Counted from the stretch's first letter, positions 1 to 9,984 are shown. The stretch: 64,000 bases of DNA from Streptococcus sanguinis SK49 (GCF_000212815.1 NZ_GL890986.1:248001-312000); one strand, 5' to 3'. A program made the numbers and translations. The notes: a model not told the origin generated them from the letters alone.

Positions 1-841
1 CTAATAAGGTTGCAAGTGTATCTCTCATATCACCACGCTTGACGATGGCATCCACAAAACCATGCTCCATGAGAAATTCGGCCTTTTGAAAATCATCTGG
101 CAGCTTCTCACGAACCGTGGACTCAATAACTCGACGTCCGGCAAATCCAACTAGAGCCTGTGTTTCAGCCAGAATAATATCGCCTTCCATGGCAAAAGAG
201 GCTGTTACACCACCAGTTGTCGGATCTGTCAAGACGGTCAGATAGAAGAGACCTGCTGCAGAGTGCCGCTGTACAGCAGCAGAGACCTTAGCCATCTGCA
301 TCAAGCTCATAATGCCCTCTTGCATGCGGGCACCACCAGAAGCCGTAAACAGAACGACTGGCAATTTATGCTCTGTCGCATACTCAAAGAGACGGGTAAT
401 CTTTTCACCCACAACTGTCCCCATAGAAGCCATGATAAAGTTCGAATCCATGATTCCAAGAGCAGTTTTATGCCCCTTGATACTAGCCGTCCCAGTCAGA
501 ACCGCCTCATCCAACCCTGTCTTCTCACGGGTAAGTGCTAATTTCTCCTGATAGTTAGGAAAGTTCAGAGGATCCTTGGTTTCAATTCCAGTGAACATCT
601 CCTCAAAACTGTTCTCATCCACAGTTAGATTTAAGCGCTCATGAGCAGAAATACGGAAATTATAGCCACAGTTAGGACACACACTGTCATTTCCAAGATC
701 TTTTTGGTAAATGGTATGCTTACAACCTGGGCATTTCGAAAAGAGTTCGTCTGGTACCTCAGGCTTTGCTTGAGGCTTTTCCCGACTCGCTCGATTAGGA
801 TTGATACGGATATATTTATCCTTCTTTGAAAACAAAGCCAT
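1..841 (-). CDS. accD: Acetyl-CoA carboxylase carboxyltransferase subunit beta (3' end outside window)
   Basis: AccD pairs with AccA and moves the carboxyl group from carboxybiotin on AccB to acetyl-CoA, making malonyl-CoA in the cytoplasm. About 280 codons are inside the window without a stop; the last few residues lie beyond base 1, since streptococcal AccD is usually close to 288 residues. The N-terminal four-cysteine zinc ribbon is visible (Cys37, Cys40, Cys55, Cys58), followed by a crotonase-fold core with the SGGARMQEG loop near residues 168-176. The ATG at 841 follows an AAGGAGAAG ribosome site. It lies about 100 bases downstream of accC and is the last gene of the FASII transcript inside the window; accA would be expected next. 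Confidence 0.96.
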   Translation of the reverse strand, partial: MALFSKKDKYIRINPNRASREKPQAKPEVPDELFSKCPGCKHTIYQKDLGNDSVCPNCGYNFRISAHERLNLTVDENSFEEMFTGIETKDPLNFPNYQEKLALTREKTGLDEAVLTGTASIKGHKTALGIMDSNFIMASMGTVVGEKITRLFEYATEHKLPVVLFTASGGARMQEGIMSLMQMAKVSAAVQRHSAAGLFYLTVLTDPTTGGVTASFAMEGDIILAETQALVGFAGRRVIESTVREKLPDDFQKAEFLMEHGFVDAIVKRGDMRDTLATLL

Positions 842-940
842 CGTTTACGTCTTCTCCTTTTCAAGATTTTATACTCAGGCACATCAAACAGCAAGAGCCG
901 CCGTCTTTTTAGTTTACAGAGCAGCTCTTACATGTCTCAT

Positions 941-2308
941 CTATTGTTTCTCTTGATAAGCCGGAAGGAACTTCTCCATGAGAAAAGCTGTGTCATAATC
1001 ACCAGCAATTACATTGGGATCTGAGATTAAGTCCAATTGGAAGCCACTATTGGTCACAACACCGTCAATTTCTAATTCATAGAGTGCACGTTGCATCTTC
1101 ATCAGAGCATCAAAGCGATTTTCCCCGTGAACAATTATCTTCGCAATCATGCTATCGTAATAAGGCGGGATGGTATAGCCAGGATAAACGGCTGAATCCA
1201 CGCGCAGACCCACTCCACCGCTTGGCAGATAAACATTTGAAATCTTACCAGGACTCGGTGCAAAGTTAAAGGCTGGATTTTCAGCATTAATCCGACACTC
1301 AATCGCATGCCCTCGGATTTCAACATCATCCTGACTGAAGGACAGCTCCTGACCGTTTGCTATCTTAATCTGCTCTTTTACAATATCCACACCGGTAACA
1401 AACTCGGTGACTGGATGCTCAACCTGCACCCGAGTGTTCATCTCCATAAAGTAGAATTCGCCCTTGGCTTCATCAAGCAGAAACTCAATCGTTCCAGCAT
1501 TTTCATAGCCGACAGACTGAGCAGCCCGAACAGCTGCTTCACCAATCTGCTGACGCAAGGTTTTCCCAATCGCCACAGATGGGCTTTCTTCCAGCACTTT
1601 TTGATTATTACGCTGCAAAGAGCAATCCCGCTCGCCCAAGTGAACCACATGCCCCTGCTGATCTGCCAAGATCTGCACTTCAATATGGCGCGCTGGATAG
1701 ATGACTCGCTCCATATACATGGCACCATTCCCAAAGGCTGCTTTGGCTTCGCTAGATGCAGACTCAAAGGCCGCTACTAAATCCTCAGCCTTTTCAACCT
1801 TACGAATGCCCTTGCCGCCGCCGCCAGCAGAAGCTTTAAGCATGACTGGATAACCAATCTTTTCGGCGACTTCCAAAGCTTCTTCAGAGGTATGAACTTC
1901 TCCATCAGAACCTGGGATAACTGGCACTTTCGCCTTAATCATCTGAGCCCGAGCATTAATCTTGTCCCCCATCATGTCCATAACAGCACCTGAAGGCCCA
2001 ATAAACTTAATGCCGACTTCTTCGCACATGGTCGCAAATTTAGAGTTTTCGCTCAAAAAACCAAAACCAGGATGAATGGCTTCTGCACCTGTCAGAACAG
2101 CAGCAGACAGGACAGCGTTCATATTTAGATAAGAATCAGTTGACTTGGCTGGACCGATACAGACAGCCTCATCAGCCAGTAGGGTATGGAGTGCTTCCTT
2201 GTCAGCTGTTGAATAAACAGCTACCGTATCAATTCCCAACTCGCGAGCTGCACGAATGATTCTGACCGCAATTTCCCCACGGTTAGCAATTAAAATTTTA
2301 CGAAACAT
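941..2308 (-). CDS. accC: Acetyl-CoA carboxylase, biotin carboxylase subunit
   Basis: AccC uses ATP and bicarbonate to carboxylate the biotin carried on AccB, the first half of malonyl-CoA synthesis. The 455-residue length is normal. The N-terminal biotin carboxylase domain opens with KILIANRGEIA, the ATP-grasp glycine loop AGGGGKG sits near residues 161-167, and the metal/ATP-binding segment MEMNTRVQVEH lies near residue 290, followed by the C-terminal biotin carboxylase domain. The gene begins 18 bases after the fabZ stop and has a GGAG ribosome site, so it is clearly co-transcribed. No key residue appears to be missing. Confidence 0.98.
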   Translation of the reverse strand: MFRKILIANRGEIAVRIIRAARELGIDTVAVYSTADKEALHTLLADEAVCIGPAKSTDSYLNMNAVLSAAVLTGAEAIHPGFGFLSENSKFATMCEEVGIKFIGPSGAVMDMMGDKINARAQMIKAKVPVIPGSDGEVHTSEEALEVAEKIGYPVMLKASAGGGGKGIRKVEKAEDLVAAFESASSEAKAAFGNGAMYMERVIYPARHIEVQILADQQGHVVHLGERDCSLQRNNQKVLEESPSVAIGKTLRQQIGEAAVRAAQSVGYENAGTIEFLLDEAKGEFYFMEMNTRVQVEHPVTEFVTGVDIVKEQIKIANGQELSFSQDDVEIRGHAIECRINAENPAFNFAPSPGKISNVYLPSGGVGLRVDSAVYPGYTIPPYYDSMIAKIIVHGENRFDALMKMQRALYELEIDGVVTNSGFQLDLISDPNVIAGDYDTAFLMEKFLPAYQEKQ

Positions 2309-2326
2309 GGTGAAAGCTCCTTTTAT

Positions 2327-2749
2327 CTACTGGCCAATCGCAAAGGTCAAGGTACCGCTGGCTGCAAGTTTTCCATCAACTTCTGCTTTCGCCTCTACAA
2401 CTGCAATGGTTCCGCGGCGCTTGACAAACTTAGCTGTCATAATCAGCTGATCACCTGGTACAACTTGCTTTTTGAACTTGACCTTGTCCATGCCAGCATA
2501 GAAGACCAGTTTGCCCTTATTTTCTTCTTTGGACAATTCCAGCACGCCGGCTGTTTGAGCCAGAGCTTCCATGATTAAGACACCTGGCATAACAGGATAT
2601 TGAGGAAAATGCCCGTTAAAGAAAGGCTCATTGACTGTCACATTTTTCAGAGCAACAATCTCATCTTCGCTAACTTCCAAAACTCGGTCTACCAAAAGCA
2701 TCGGATAGCGGTGCGGAAGTGCTTCTTTTATTGCATTGATATCAATCAT
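2327..2749 (-). CDS. fabZ: 3-hydroxyacyl-ACP dehydratase FabZ
   Basis: FabZ removes water from 3-hydroxyacyl-ACP to give trans-2-enoyl-ACP in each elongation cycle. The hot-dog fold enzyme is 140 residues, the usual size. The catalytic His47 lies in [12 protein letters not shown] and the catalytic Glu61 in the following helix (IMEALAQ). Its start overlaps the accB stop by four bases (ATGA type), so the two are translationally coupled. In streptococci that lack FabA, the unsaturated branch is made by FabM acting on the FabZ product, and fabM is at the head of this same cluster. Confidence 0.98.
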   Translation of the reverse strand: MIDINAIKEALPHRYPMLLVDRVLEVSEDEIVALKNVTVNEPFFNGHFPQYPVMPGVLIMEALAQTAGVLELSKEENKGKLVFYAGMDKVKFKKQVVPGDQLIMTAKFVKRRGTIAVVEAKAEVDGKLAASGTLTFAIGQ

Positions 2750-3234
2750 TTGATGCGTACCAGCCCTTTCCCAAATTCAACCATTTCTTCATTCTGAACC
2801 AGAATTTCTGTAACCAGGCCATCTTTAGGTGCTGGAACTTCATTCATGACCTTCATTGCTTCAATAATCATCAGGGTTTGACCTTTTTTAACTTGGTCTC
2901 CAACAGATACAAACGGCGGCTTGTCTGGACCAGCTGCTAAGTAAGCCACACCAACCAAAGGGCTTTCCACAACATCACCTTCAGCAGCAGGTGCCGGAGC
3001 TTCTGAAGCTATTTCTGGCTCTGCAGACGGAGCTGCTTGAGGAGTTGGCTCAATCACAGGCGCACTTGCAGCCTGCAAAGGTGCAGCAATTGGAGCAGCA
3101 CTGGCTGTTGGAACTGGAGCCTGACCTTCATTCTTACTAAAAGTCAGCTCATCGCTCTGATTTTTGTAAGAAAACTCACGCAGACTAGACTGGTCAAACT
3201 GCGCCATTAAATCTTTAATTTCGTTGATATTCAT
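2746..3234 (-). CDS. accB: Biotin carboxyl carrier protein of acetyl-CoA carboxylase
   Basis: AccB carries the biotin that shuttles CO2 between AccC and the AccAD carboxyltransferase. It is 162 residues: an N-terminal helix, a low-complexity Ala/Pro linker around residues 35-85, and a C-terminal biotinyl domain with the canonical EAMKVMNE motif, biotinylated at Lys128. It lies six bases after the fabF stop and its stop overlaps the fabZ start. Biotinylation by a BirA-type ligase encoded elsewhere is expected from family knowledge. Confidence 0.97.
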   Translation of the reverse strand: MNINEIKDLMAQFDQSSLREFSYKNQSDELTFSKNEGQAPVPTASAAPIAAPLQAASAPVIEPTPQAAPSAEPEIASEAPAPAAEGDVVESPLVGVAYLAAGPDKPPFVSVGDQVKKGQTLMIIEAMKVMNEVPAPKDGLVTEILVQNEEMVEFGKGLVRIK

Positions 3235-3240
3235 AGGTTT

Positions 3241-4473
3241 TTAAGCCTCCCAGCGTTTAAAGGCAAGAACTGCATTGTGGCCGCCAAAGCCAAATGTATT
3301 GGAAATCGCATAAGGGATTTCCTGTTCCTTACCTTGACCGTAAATAACGTTGGCTTCAATATAGTCTGGCAACTCTGTTGTACCAGCTGTTTTTGGCACA
3401 TAGCTATGACGCATTGCTTCAATCGTCGCAATAGCCTCAACCGCGCCCGCTGCACCGAGCAAATGTCCTGTAAAGGATTTAGTAGAAGATACCGCTACAT
3501 CTTTACCAAAGACAGAAACAATGGCTCCGCTTTCGCCTTTTTCATTAGCAGGAGTTGATGTACCATGAGCATTGACATAAGCTACATCTTTCGGCTCAAT
3601 TTCAGCTTCTTCAACCGCCTGTTTGATAGCCTTGATAGCGCCCAAACCTTCTGGATGCGGAGAAGTCATATGGTAAGCGTCACAAGTATGACCGTATCCT
3701 ACCACCTCAGCCAAGATAGTCGCTCCGCGTTTCTCAGCATGTTCCAAACTTTCCAGAACCAGCATACCAGAACCTTCACCCATGACAAAGCCATTGCGAT
3801 CCTTATCAAAAGGAATAGAAGCACGCTTAGGATCTTCTGTGGTAGAAAGAGCTGTCAGAGCTTGGAAACCAGCAATCGCAAATGGTGTAATAGAAGCTTC
3901 TGAACCACCGACCAGCATTACATCTTGATAGCCAAATTTAATTGAGCGGAAAGCTTCACCAATCGCATCGTTTGCTGAGGCACAGGCCGTATTGACAGAT
4001 TTACAGATACCATTGGCTCCAAAGCGCATCGCTACATTTCCTGCCCCCATATTTGGTAGGGCTTTTGGCAAGGTCAAAGGTTTGATACGTTTAGGACCTT
4101 TTTCATGCAAGCGAACAACTTGCTCTTCAATTTCCTGAATCCCACCGATACCTGAAGCCACAATGACACCAAAGCGATCCTTATCCAACGCATCTACATC
4201 TAAGTGAGCATTGTTGACCGCTTCTTGAGAAGCATAAATCGCATAAAGTGTGTAATTATCATAACGGTTGGTATCCTTTTTGACAAAATATTTATCAAAT
4301 GGAAAATCCTTAATTTCTGCCGCATTGTGAACACTGTATTCACTATGATCAAATTTAGTAATTGGACCGATTCCAATATTGCCTTCTTTTAAATTATTCC
4401 AGAATTCTTCTGGAGTATTCCCGATAGGTGAAGTTAAACCGTATCCTGTTACAACAACTCGATTAAGTTTCAT
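3241..4473 (-). CDS. fabF: 3-oxoacyl-ACP synthase II
   Basis: FabF condenses malonyl-ACP with a growing acyl-ACP, the elongation step of FASII. The 410-residue thiolase-fold protein has the Cys-His-His triad: Cys164 in NTACASANDA, a histidine in VNAHGTSTPANE and another in KSFTGHLLGAAGA. The Gly-rich C-terminal NTFGFGGHN loop is intact. It starts 64 bases after fabG and is followed closely by accB. It is the condensing enzyme inhibited by cerulenin and platensimycin in this family. Confidence 0.98.
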   Translation of the reverse strand: MKLNRVVVTGYGLTSPIGNTPEEFWNNLKEGNIGIGPITKFDHSEYSVHNAAEIKDFPFDKYFVKKDTNRYDNYTLYAIYASQEAVNNAHLDVDALDKDRFGVIVASGIGGIQEIEEQVVRLHEKGPKRIKPLTLPKALPNMGAGNVAMRFGANGICKSVNTACASANDAIGEAFRSIKFGYQDVMLVGGSEASITPFAIAGFQALTALSTTEDPKRASIPFDKDRNGFVMGEGSGMLVLESLEHAEKRGATILAEVVGYGHTCDAYHMTSPHPEGLGAIKAIKQAVEEAEIEPKDVAYVNAHGTSTPANEKGESGAIVSVFGKDVAVSSTKSFTGHLLGAAGAVEAIATIEAMRHSYVPKTAGTTELPDYIEANVIYGQGKEQEIPYAISNTFGFGGHNAVLAFKRWEA

Positions 4474-4537
4474 ATTGAGCTCCTTTTTTTAGATGAATCA
4501 ACTGATTTTCTACTCGTTAATATTCAAAAACTGTGAC

Positions 4538-5272
4538 TTACTGCATAGTAAAGCCGCCATCAATCGTGATGACTTGACCCGTCAGATATTCTTGACCTGC
4601 CAAGAAGAGAGCAACATCTGCTACTTCTTCTGGAGTACCAAAACGCTTCATCGGAATGAGCGCCAGAGACGCTTCCTTAATTTTTTCTGGGAGCACATCT
4701 GTCATATCAGATGCGATAAAGCCAGGGGCAATGCAGTTCACACGGATATTACGCGCTGCCACTTCACGGGCTACTGACTTAGAAAAACCAATCAGACCAG
4801 CCTTGGAAGCTGCATAGTTTGCCTGACCGATATTTCCAGCCAAACCAACGACACTCGATAGGTTGATTATAGCACCCTGACGAGCTTTTGTCATCGGTTT
4901 CAGGACTGATTGTGTCATATTGAACGTTCCAGTCAAGTTCACTTTCAGCACCTGCTCAAAATCTTCTTCCGTCATTTTCAGCATGAGCTTATCACGGGTA
5001 ATACCAGCATTATTGACCAATACATCAACAGACCCCAGAGCCGCAACAGCTTCTTCCACTATCCGCTGAGCATCCGCAGATTTAGACACATCCCCAATAA
5101 CAGCCACGACTTTACCAGAATAGCCGGCAAATTCAGCCAAAATATCATCAGAAATCCCGCTTAGTCCGTTTAAAATAACATTGGCTCCGAAACTGGCAAA
5201 TTTATGCGCAATTGCCAGCCCAATCCCACGAGCGGACCCTGTAATTAACACATTCTTGTTTTGTAATTCCAT
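4538..5272 (-). CDS. fabG: 3-oxoacyl-ACP reductase
   Basis: FabG reduces 3-oxoacyl-ACP to 3-hydroxyacyl-ACP with NADPH. It is a 244-residue short-chain dehydrogenase: the cofactor-binding GSARGIGLA lies near residues 12-20, NNAG near 87-90, and the catalytic Ser-Tyr-Lys set is represented by the NLSSVVG serine and the NYAASKAG tyrosine and lysine. The start at 5272 is 12 bases from the fabD stop, within the same operon. Family membership is clear and context fixes it as the FASII reductase rather than another SDR. Confidence 0.97.
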   Translation of the reverse strand: MELQNKNVLITGSARGIGLAIAHKFASFGANVILNGLSGISDDILAEFAGYSGKVVAVIGDVSKSADAQRIVEEAVAALGSVDVLVNNAGITRDKLMLKMTEEDFEQVLKVNLTGTFNMTQSVLKPMTKARQGAIINLSSVVGLAGNIGQANYAASKAGLIGFSKSVAREVAARNIRVNCIAPGFIASDMTDVLPEKIKEASLALIPMKRFGTPEEVADVALFLAGQEYLTGQVITIDGGFTMQ

Positions 5273-5284
5273 GATGATTCCTCA

Positions 5285-6205
5285 TTATTTTTCTAGAAGA
5301 GCATTCAAACTTTCTACATCTTCAACTTGGCGTACATCCGCAGACCTATCAATTTTCTTAATAAAACCAGACAGAACTTTGCCAGGACCGATTTCGATAA
5401 ATTCAGTCACACCAGCTTCCTGCATTTTAGCAATGCTGTCATAAAAGCGTACTGGCTCCATTACCTGACGAGTCAAAAGCTCTTTGACTCTTTCTTTTTC
5501 CATCACAGTTGCTTCAGTATTTCCGACTAATGGCCATACAAAATCTGAAAATTCAACTGTTTCCAAGACTTCTGCCAATCGTTCGCTGGCTGGCTTTAAA
5601 AGCGCTGTATGGAAAGGTCCGGATACATTGAGAGGAATTAAGCGCTTGACACCGGCATCTTTCAAAAGCTCCACAGCCTTATCCACTGCTGCCACTTCTC
5701 CTCCGATAACAATCTGACTTGGCGTATTATAGTTAGCTGGTGAGACTACACCAATAGCGCTTGCTTCCTGACAGACTGCTTCAATGAGAGAAACTTCTGC
5801 ATTTAAGACTGCGACCATTTTCCCGGAGCCAGCTGGAGCTGCCTCTTCCATGAAGCTACCGCGCTTAGCGACCAAGCCCACTGCCGTCTTAAAATCAAGG
5901 GCACCAGCAGCTACCAAAGCAGAATATTCTCCAAGCGAGAGCCCTGCTACCATATCAGGCTCGATTCCCTTATCAGCCAAGAGCCGATAAATAGCTACTG
6001 AAGTTGTTAAAATAGCCGGTTGCGTGTAGCGAGTTTGATTGAGCTTTTCTTCATCTTGATCGATCAAAGCTCGGACATCATAGCCTAGAACTTGGCTAGC
6101 TTCATCGAAAGTTGACCGCACAAGCTCATACTGATCATAAAGCTCGCGCCCCATTCCAAGGTACTGCGCTCCCTGACCGGCAAAGAGAAAGGCTCTTTTA
6201 GTCAT
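5285..6205 (-). CDS. fabD: Malonyl-CoA:ACP transacylase
   Basis: FabD transfers the malonyl group from malonyl-CoA to the phosphopantetheine of ACP, supplying the extender unit. It is 306 residues. The N-terminal FAGQGAQ motif and the nucleophile elbow GLSLGEY (Ser90) are present, with the catalytic histidine in GPFHTALL near residue 200. Its start overlaps the fabK stop by eight bases, indicating translational coupling. Confidence 0.97.
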   Translation of the reverse strand: MTKRAFLFAGQGAQYLGMGRELYDQYELVRSTFDEASQVLGYDVRALIDQDEEKLNQTRYTQPAILTTSVAIYRLLADKGIEPDMVAGLSLGEYSALVAAGALDFKTAVGLVAKRGSFMEEAAPAGSGKMVAVLNAEVSLIEAVCQEASAIGVVSPANYNTPSQIVIGGEVAAVDKAVELLKDAGVKRLIPLNVSGPFHTALLKPASERLAEVLETVEFSDFVWPLVGNTEATVMEKERVKELLTRQVMEPVRFYDSIAKMQEAGVTEFIEIGPGKVLSGFIKKIDRSADVRQVEDVESLNALLEK

Positions 6206-7172
6206 TTCTAGTTACTCCTGCCCAACGTTTTGCTTCCTGCTGAATCTTCTCAGCAGCACCATAGTAGATATCTTTGAGGATCTCTTCGACTGTTTCTTCC
6301 TTACTGATTAAACCAGCAATTTGACCAGACATGACGGAACCATTTTCCACATCTCCTCGAACAACTGCATTGGCCAAAGCACCAGCTCCAAGATTTTCAA
6401 AAACAGTCAAATCTGGATTTTCTTGCTTGAAGGCTTCTTTTTCTGCCTTTTCAAAATCACGCGTCAGCTTATTCTTGATAGCGCGAACCGCATGACCGAA
6501 ATGCTGGGCAGAGATAGTCGTATCAATATCGCGAGCCTTCAAAATCATGTTCTTGTAGTTCTGATGAGCATTGGATTCCTTAGCAACGACAAAGCGAGTC
6601 CCGACCTGAACGGCCTCCGCTCCCAGCATAAAGCCAGCCGCAGCCCCAGAACCATCTGCAATACCACCGGCAGCAATAACCGGAATGCTAACTGCTTCTG
6701 CAACCTGACGAACCAAGGACATGGTAGTCAATTTCCCGATGTGGCCGCCGGCTTCCATACCTTCTGCAATGACTGCATCCGCACCGATTTTTTCCATCCG
6801 CTTAGCCAAGGCCACGCTTGGAACTACAGGGATAACTGTAATTCCTGCTTCATGGAAACGAGCCATGCGCTTGCTTGGATTACCCGCACCAGTGGTTACT
6901 ACTTTTACTCCCTCTTCAATGACGAGATCAACAATGTCGTCCGCAAAAGGAGACAGTAGCATGATGTTAACCCCGAAAGGACGGTCTGTTAAAGACTTAA
7001 TCTTGTCAATATTAGCCTTTACCACTTCCTTAGGTGCATTTCCGCCACCGATGATACCAAGACCACCAGCTTTTGAAACTGCGCCAGCCAAGTCACCGTC
7101 AGCAACCCAGGCCATTCCGCCTTGGAAAATAGGATAATCAATGTTCAATAATTCTGTAATACGTGTTTGCAT
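6198..7172 (-). CDS. fabK: FMN-dependent enoyl-ACP reductase II
   Basis: FabK reduces trans-2-enoyl-ACP with NAD(P)H, completing each elongation cycle. It belongs to the FMN-binding nitronate monooxygenase-like TIM barrel family and is unrelated to FabI, which is why streptococci are naturally triclosan tolerant. The 324-residue protein shows the N-terminal YPIFQGGMAWV, the flavin-site GGHIG segment near residue 143 and the AAGGIADG phosphate-binding loop near residue 168. A FabT-like box lies about 73-90 bases upstream in the acpP-fabK gap, so a second promoter of the cluster probably starts here. Confidence 0.97.
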   Translation of the reverse strand: MQTRITELLNIDYPIFQGGMAWVADGDLAGAVSKAGGLGIIGGGNAPKEVVKANIDKIKSLTDRPFGVNIMLLSPFADDIVDLVIEEGVKVVTTGAGNPSKRMARFHEAGITVIPVVPSVALAKRMEKIGADAVIAEGMEAGGHIGKLTTMSLVRQVAEAVSIPVIAAGGIADGSGAAAGFMLGAEAVQVGTRFVVAKESNAHQNYKNMILKARDIDTTISAQHFGHAVRAIKNKLTRDFEKAEKEAFKQENPDLTVFENLGAGALANAVVRGDVENGSVMSGQIAGLISKEETVEEILKDIYYGAAEKIQQEAKRWAGVTRND

Positions 7173-7244
7173 AATACCTTCCTTTTATCATTGCTTAAGT
7201 AATAGCTTGATCTCAAACTACCACACGCTAGATGTATTTTCTTT

Positions 7245-7261
7245 ACTTTGACAGTCAAACT
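7245..7261 (-). promoter_or_regulatory. FabT-like operator upstream of fabK
   Basis: The 17-mer ACTTTGACAGTCAAACT is a near-perfect inverted repeat (TTTGA-N3-TCAAA core) matching the known FabT/MarR box of streptococci. On the minus strand its TTGACT can also serve as a -35 element for fabK. A FabT site in this same position is established in S. pneumoniae; its use here is inferred from sequence. Confidence 0.8.
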
Positions 7262-7308
7262 ATTACCTAAACAAGAGAGAATATCTTTCGATACTCTCAG
7301 TTACTTGC

Positions 7309-7533
7309 TTATTTAGTTTTTTCTTCTACATAAGCAACCAAATCACCAACTGTGTTCAAACCTTCTTCAGTTTCGATTTGGATGTCAAATGCATCTTCAA
7401 TTTCTGAAATCACTTGGAACAAGTCCAATGAATCTGCTTCAAGATCATCAAAAGTTGACTCAAGAGTAACTTCTGATGGCTCTTTACCAAGTTCTTCAAC
7501 GATAATTTCTTGTACTTTTTCAAATACTGCCAT
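7309..7533 (-). CDS. acpP: Acyl carrier protein
   Basis: AcpP carries growing acyl chains on 4'-phosphopantetheine and delivers them to all the Fab enzymes; acyl-AcpP is also the corepressor of FabT. The 74-residue acidic protein has the modification motif EADSLDLFQ with the prosthetic group expected on Ser35. The DSLDLFQ form is usual for streptococci. An AAAGGAG ribosome site precedes the ATG at 7533. It sits 55 bases after fabH, and a 136-base gap with a FabT box separates it from fabK. Confidence 0.97.
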   Translation of the reverse strand: MAVFEKVQEIIVEELGKEPSEVTLESTFDDLEADSLDLFQVISEIEDAFDIQIETEEGLNTVGDLVAYVEEKTK

Positions 7534-7588
7534 GGATAGACTCCTTTAAAAATAAAATATTTTTTATCATGTGTTTCCACTTGATTAA

Positions 7589-8563
7589 CTAAATTGTAAC
7601 AATAAGCGTGCCCCATGTCAAACCTCCACCAAAACCTGACATCAAAATTGTCTGATTTCCGTTCAGTTTGATCAGTCCTTGCTCCACACACTCAGATAAT
7701 AAAATCGGGATGCTAGCAGCGCTAGTATTGCCGTATTCCATCATATTGGCTGGAAGTTTCTCCCGCGCAACACCAAGCTTCTTAGCCATTTTATCCAAAA
7801 TACGGATATTGGCCTGATGCAGCAACAGAAAATCCAAATCTTCCGCTGAAAGCTGACTGCTTTCAATGGTTTCCCTGATAGAACGAGCAACATCACGAAT
7901 AGCAAAGTCGAAAATAGCTCTACCGTCCATTGTCAGATAAGGCTGATTCTCACCCTTTTCAGAAAAAGGTGAAGACAAACCGATTTTTCCGCAGGTCAGA
8001 CTACCTCCGCGAGATCCGTCTGTAAACTGACTTTCTGCCAAAAAATGCTGTTCTGAAGCGCTTTCCAACAGGACACCGCCAGCACCATCTCCAAAGAGAA
8101 CCGCTGTTGAACGATCCGACCAATCTACCGTCTTAGAGAGAGTCTCACTTCCTATGACTAGACCTTTTTGATAACGGTCTGAAGAAATAAATTTTTCCCC
8201 AGTAGACAGGGCGAAGATAAAGCCACTGCAGGCCGCCGTCAGATCAAAGGCAAATGCATTCTTAGCACCAATATTGGCCTGTACTCTCGCAGCCGTTGAA
8301 GGCATTAAAGAATCCGGCGTAATGGTGGCAACAATGATAAAGTCCAGGTCTTGAGCAGAAATTCCTGACTTTTGCAGCAAATTCTCTGCTACTTTTGTAG
8401 CTAAATCACTGGTCGTTTCATCTGACGATAAATGGCGGTTTTTAATCCCAGTTCGACTTGAAATCCACTCATCACTGGTATCCATAATCTTGGCCAGATC
8501 ATCATTGCTGACAACCTGACGGGGAGCATAATGAGCCACTTGGCTAATCTTAGCATAGTTCAT
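7589..8563 (-). CDS. fabH: 3-oxoacyl-ACP synthase III
   Basis: FabH starts fatty acid synthesis by condensing acetyl-CoA (or a branched primer) with malonyl-ACP. The 324-residue protein has the Cys-His-Asn triad: Cys112 in LTAACSGF, a histidine in LLLHQANIR near residue 249 and an asparagine in GNTSAASIP near residue 279. The start codon overlaps the fabT stop in a TAATG arrangement, so regulator and first enzyme are translated together. Confidence 0.97.
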   Translation of the reverse strand: MNYAKISQVAHYAPRQVVSNDDLAKIMDTSDEWISSRTGIKNRHLSSDETTSDLATKVAENLLQKSGISAQDLDFIIVATITPDSLMPSTAARVQANIGAKNAFAFDLTAACSGFIFALSTGEKFISSDRYQKGLVIGSETLSKTVDWSDRSTAVLFGDGAGGVLLESASEQHFLAESQFTDGSRGGSLTCGKIGLSSPFSEKGENQPYLTMDGRAIFDFAIRDVARSIRETIESSQLSAEDLDFLLLHQANIRILDKMAKKLGVAREKLPANMMEYGNTSAASIPILLSECVEQGLIKLNGNQTILMSGFGGGLTWGTLIVTI

Positions 8564-8997
8564 TATTTCAAATCCTCTAGGAAACTATATAAATTTTGCA
8601 GGCCCTTTTGCATCACTTGTCTCTCTTCTGGACTCATCCCATCCACTACCTGCATGACCATGCGGTTGTGGAATCGCTTATGAAGACGATACAAAAGCCG
8701 CCCATTCTTTGTCAAATTCAGATGCACCACACGACGGTCAACTTCCGACCGACGCCGCTCAATATAACCCTTGCGTTCCAGATTATTCAAACTAGTCGTA
8801 ACAGTTCCCAAAGTAACCATCAATTCTCGTGATATATCACTTGGAGTAGCATTTGGGGTTGTACCGATGACATCTATCGTATGCATTTCCTTAATGGAGA
8901 CATCGTTGAAGCGACTGCTTCTTAGGCTCGATTCTTCAATAACCAAGACATTATTGAAAATAGACGTTAAGTAATCATTTACTAACTGAAAATTCAA
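8563..8997 (-). CDS. fabT: MarR-family fatty acid synthesis repressor FabT (TTG start)
   Basis: FabT is the streptococcal repressor of FASII genes; it binds DNA more tightly when complexed with long-chain acyl-ACP. The MarR winged helix is clear ([14 protein letters not shown] through [14 protein letters not shown] and the DRRVV wing). I chose the TTG at 8997, seven bases after AAGGAGG, giving 144 residues and an N-terminus [14 protein letters not shown] that matches pneumococcal FabT; a TTG two codons earlier directly abuts the ribosome site and is less likely. The gene is autoregulated if the box over its -10 is functional. Confidence 0.93.
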   Translation of the reverse strand: MNFQLVNDYLTSIFNNVLVIEESSLRSSRFNDVSIKEMHTIDVIGTTPNATPSDISRELMVTLGTVTTSLNNLERKGYIERRRSEVDRRVVHLNLTKNGRLLYRLHKRFHNRMVMQVVDGMSPEERQVMQKGLQNLYSFLEDLK

Positions 8998-9019
8998 AAC
9001 CAACCCTCCTTAAGAAAAT

Positions 9020-9062
9020 ACTTTGACAATCAAATTTTATCAGATAGAAAAGCAATTTGCAA
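9020..9062 (-). promoter_or_regulatory. fabT promoter with FabT-like operator
   Basis: On the minus strand a TTGCAA -35 (9057-9062), a 17-base spacer and an extended TGA-TAAAAT -10 (9034-9039) precede fabT. The FabT-like palindrome ACTTTGACAATCAAATT (9020-9036) overlaps the -10, a repressing position. The elements are read directly; regulation by FabT is by analogy with S. pneumoniae. Confidence 0.82.
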
Positions 9063-9077
9063 GCTTTTTTGAAAATT

Positions 9078-9094
9078 AATTTGATTTTCAAATA
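9078..9094. promoter_or_regulatory. Second FabT-like box upstream of fabT
   Basis: AATTTGATTTTCAAATA is another inverted repeat of the FabT type (TTTGA-N3-TCAAA), centred 58 bases upstream of the box over the fabT -10 and beyond the -35. It could allow cooperative or looped binding by FabT. The local sequence is AT-rich, so the match is weaker evidence than the other boxes. Confidence 0.55.
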
Positions 9095-9138
9095 TTTTTG
9101 TAAACAACTCACAAATTAAGCAAACTTGAACCACTACA

Positions 9139-9930
9139 TTATTTACCAGTAAAGTTTGGACGACGTTTCTCAGAGTAAGCCCGAACCCCTTCTTTAAAAT
9201 CTTCTGTAAAAGCCAGCGATTTCTGTAGTTCCAACTCTAGCTCAGCATACTCAGACCAGCCGCTGAACAGACTCTTCCAGACCATTTCTTTCATAGCTCT
9301 GTAAGAATTTAGAGAGCCACGTTTCAGCTTCTTCAGCAACTGTTCCGTTGTTTTTTCCAATTTCTCTGTTTCACAGACTTTATAAAGCAAGCCGTAATCC
9401 AGAGCTTTCTCTGCAGTCAGAGCTTCCCCAGTCATAACCAGATGGGTCGCCCGAGTTACCCCGATAGCACGAGTCAGTAAGAAAAGACCACCAGCATCTG
9501 GCGCCAGACCAACACCGACAAAGGCCTGAATGAAACGGGATTTTTCAGTGGCAATACAGAAATCTGCTGCAACGACCATATTAGCAGCCGCACCAGCAAC
9601 AGGGCCATCAACACTCATGATAACCGGCTTAGGCAGACGCTTCATAGCAAAGGAAATATCATTCACCAGTTCTGCGATTTTCACCAAGGATTGGACGTCA
9701 TCATCACTGACAGCTCTCTGCATCTCAGCCAAATCCCCACCCACTGAAAAAACCTTACCATTAGCATTGATAACTAAAAATTTGACGGAGTCATCCTTAG
9801 CAGCAAGTTCAATAGCCTCTAAAATTTCCTCACACATAGGAATATTAAAGCCATTTGAAACTTCAGGGCGATTAAAAGTAATCGTTGCTACCTCATCTGC
9901 TACATGATAGAGAATTCCATTAAATGTCAT
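9139..9930 (-). CDS. fabM: Crotonase-family trans-2, cis-3-decenoyl-ACP isomerase
   Basis: In streptococci FabM isomerises trans-2-decenoyl-ACP to the cis-3 isomer and so sets the unsaturated fatty acid content. The 263-residue protein is a single-domain crotonase with oxyanion-hole segments (GGDLAEM near residues 63-69 and [12 protein letters not shown] near 112-123). Sequence alone could also fit an enoyl-CoA hydratase, but position at the head of the FASII cluster beside fabT supports FabM. The ATG at 9930 has a GGAG ribosome site. It has its own promoter and about 140 bases separate it from fabT. Confidence 0.9.
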   Translation of the reverse strand: MTFNGILYHVADEVATITFNRPEVSNGFNIPMCEEILEAIELAAKDDSVKFLVINANGKVFSVGGDLAEMQRAVSDDDVQSLVKIAELVNDISFAMKRLPKPVIMSVDGPVAGAAANMVVAADFCIATEKSRFIQAFVGVGLAPDAGGLFLLTRAIGVTRATHLVMTGEALTAEKALDYGLLYKVCETEKLEKTTEQLLKKLKRGSLNSYRAMKEMVWKSLFSGWSEYAELELELQKSLAFTEDFKEGVRAYSEKRRPNFTGK

Positions 9931-9984
9931 TTCAGCTCCATTCCCGACCCGATTTCAAATCAGCCGTTTTGTTTTATTCTTAAA

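Noticed and set aside
631-894. An 87-codon minus-strand reading frame over the accD start
   Set aside because: It is out of frame with accD, whose zinc ribbon and core are unmistakable, and has no ribosome site.
1307-1780. A 157-codon plus-strand reading frame inside accC
   Set aside because: Antisense to a conserved enzyme; composition is not protein-like and no ribosome site precedes it. The same holds for the long antisense frames at 6321-6959, 33691-34359, 35544-36059, 39856-40386 and 48077-48793.
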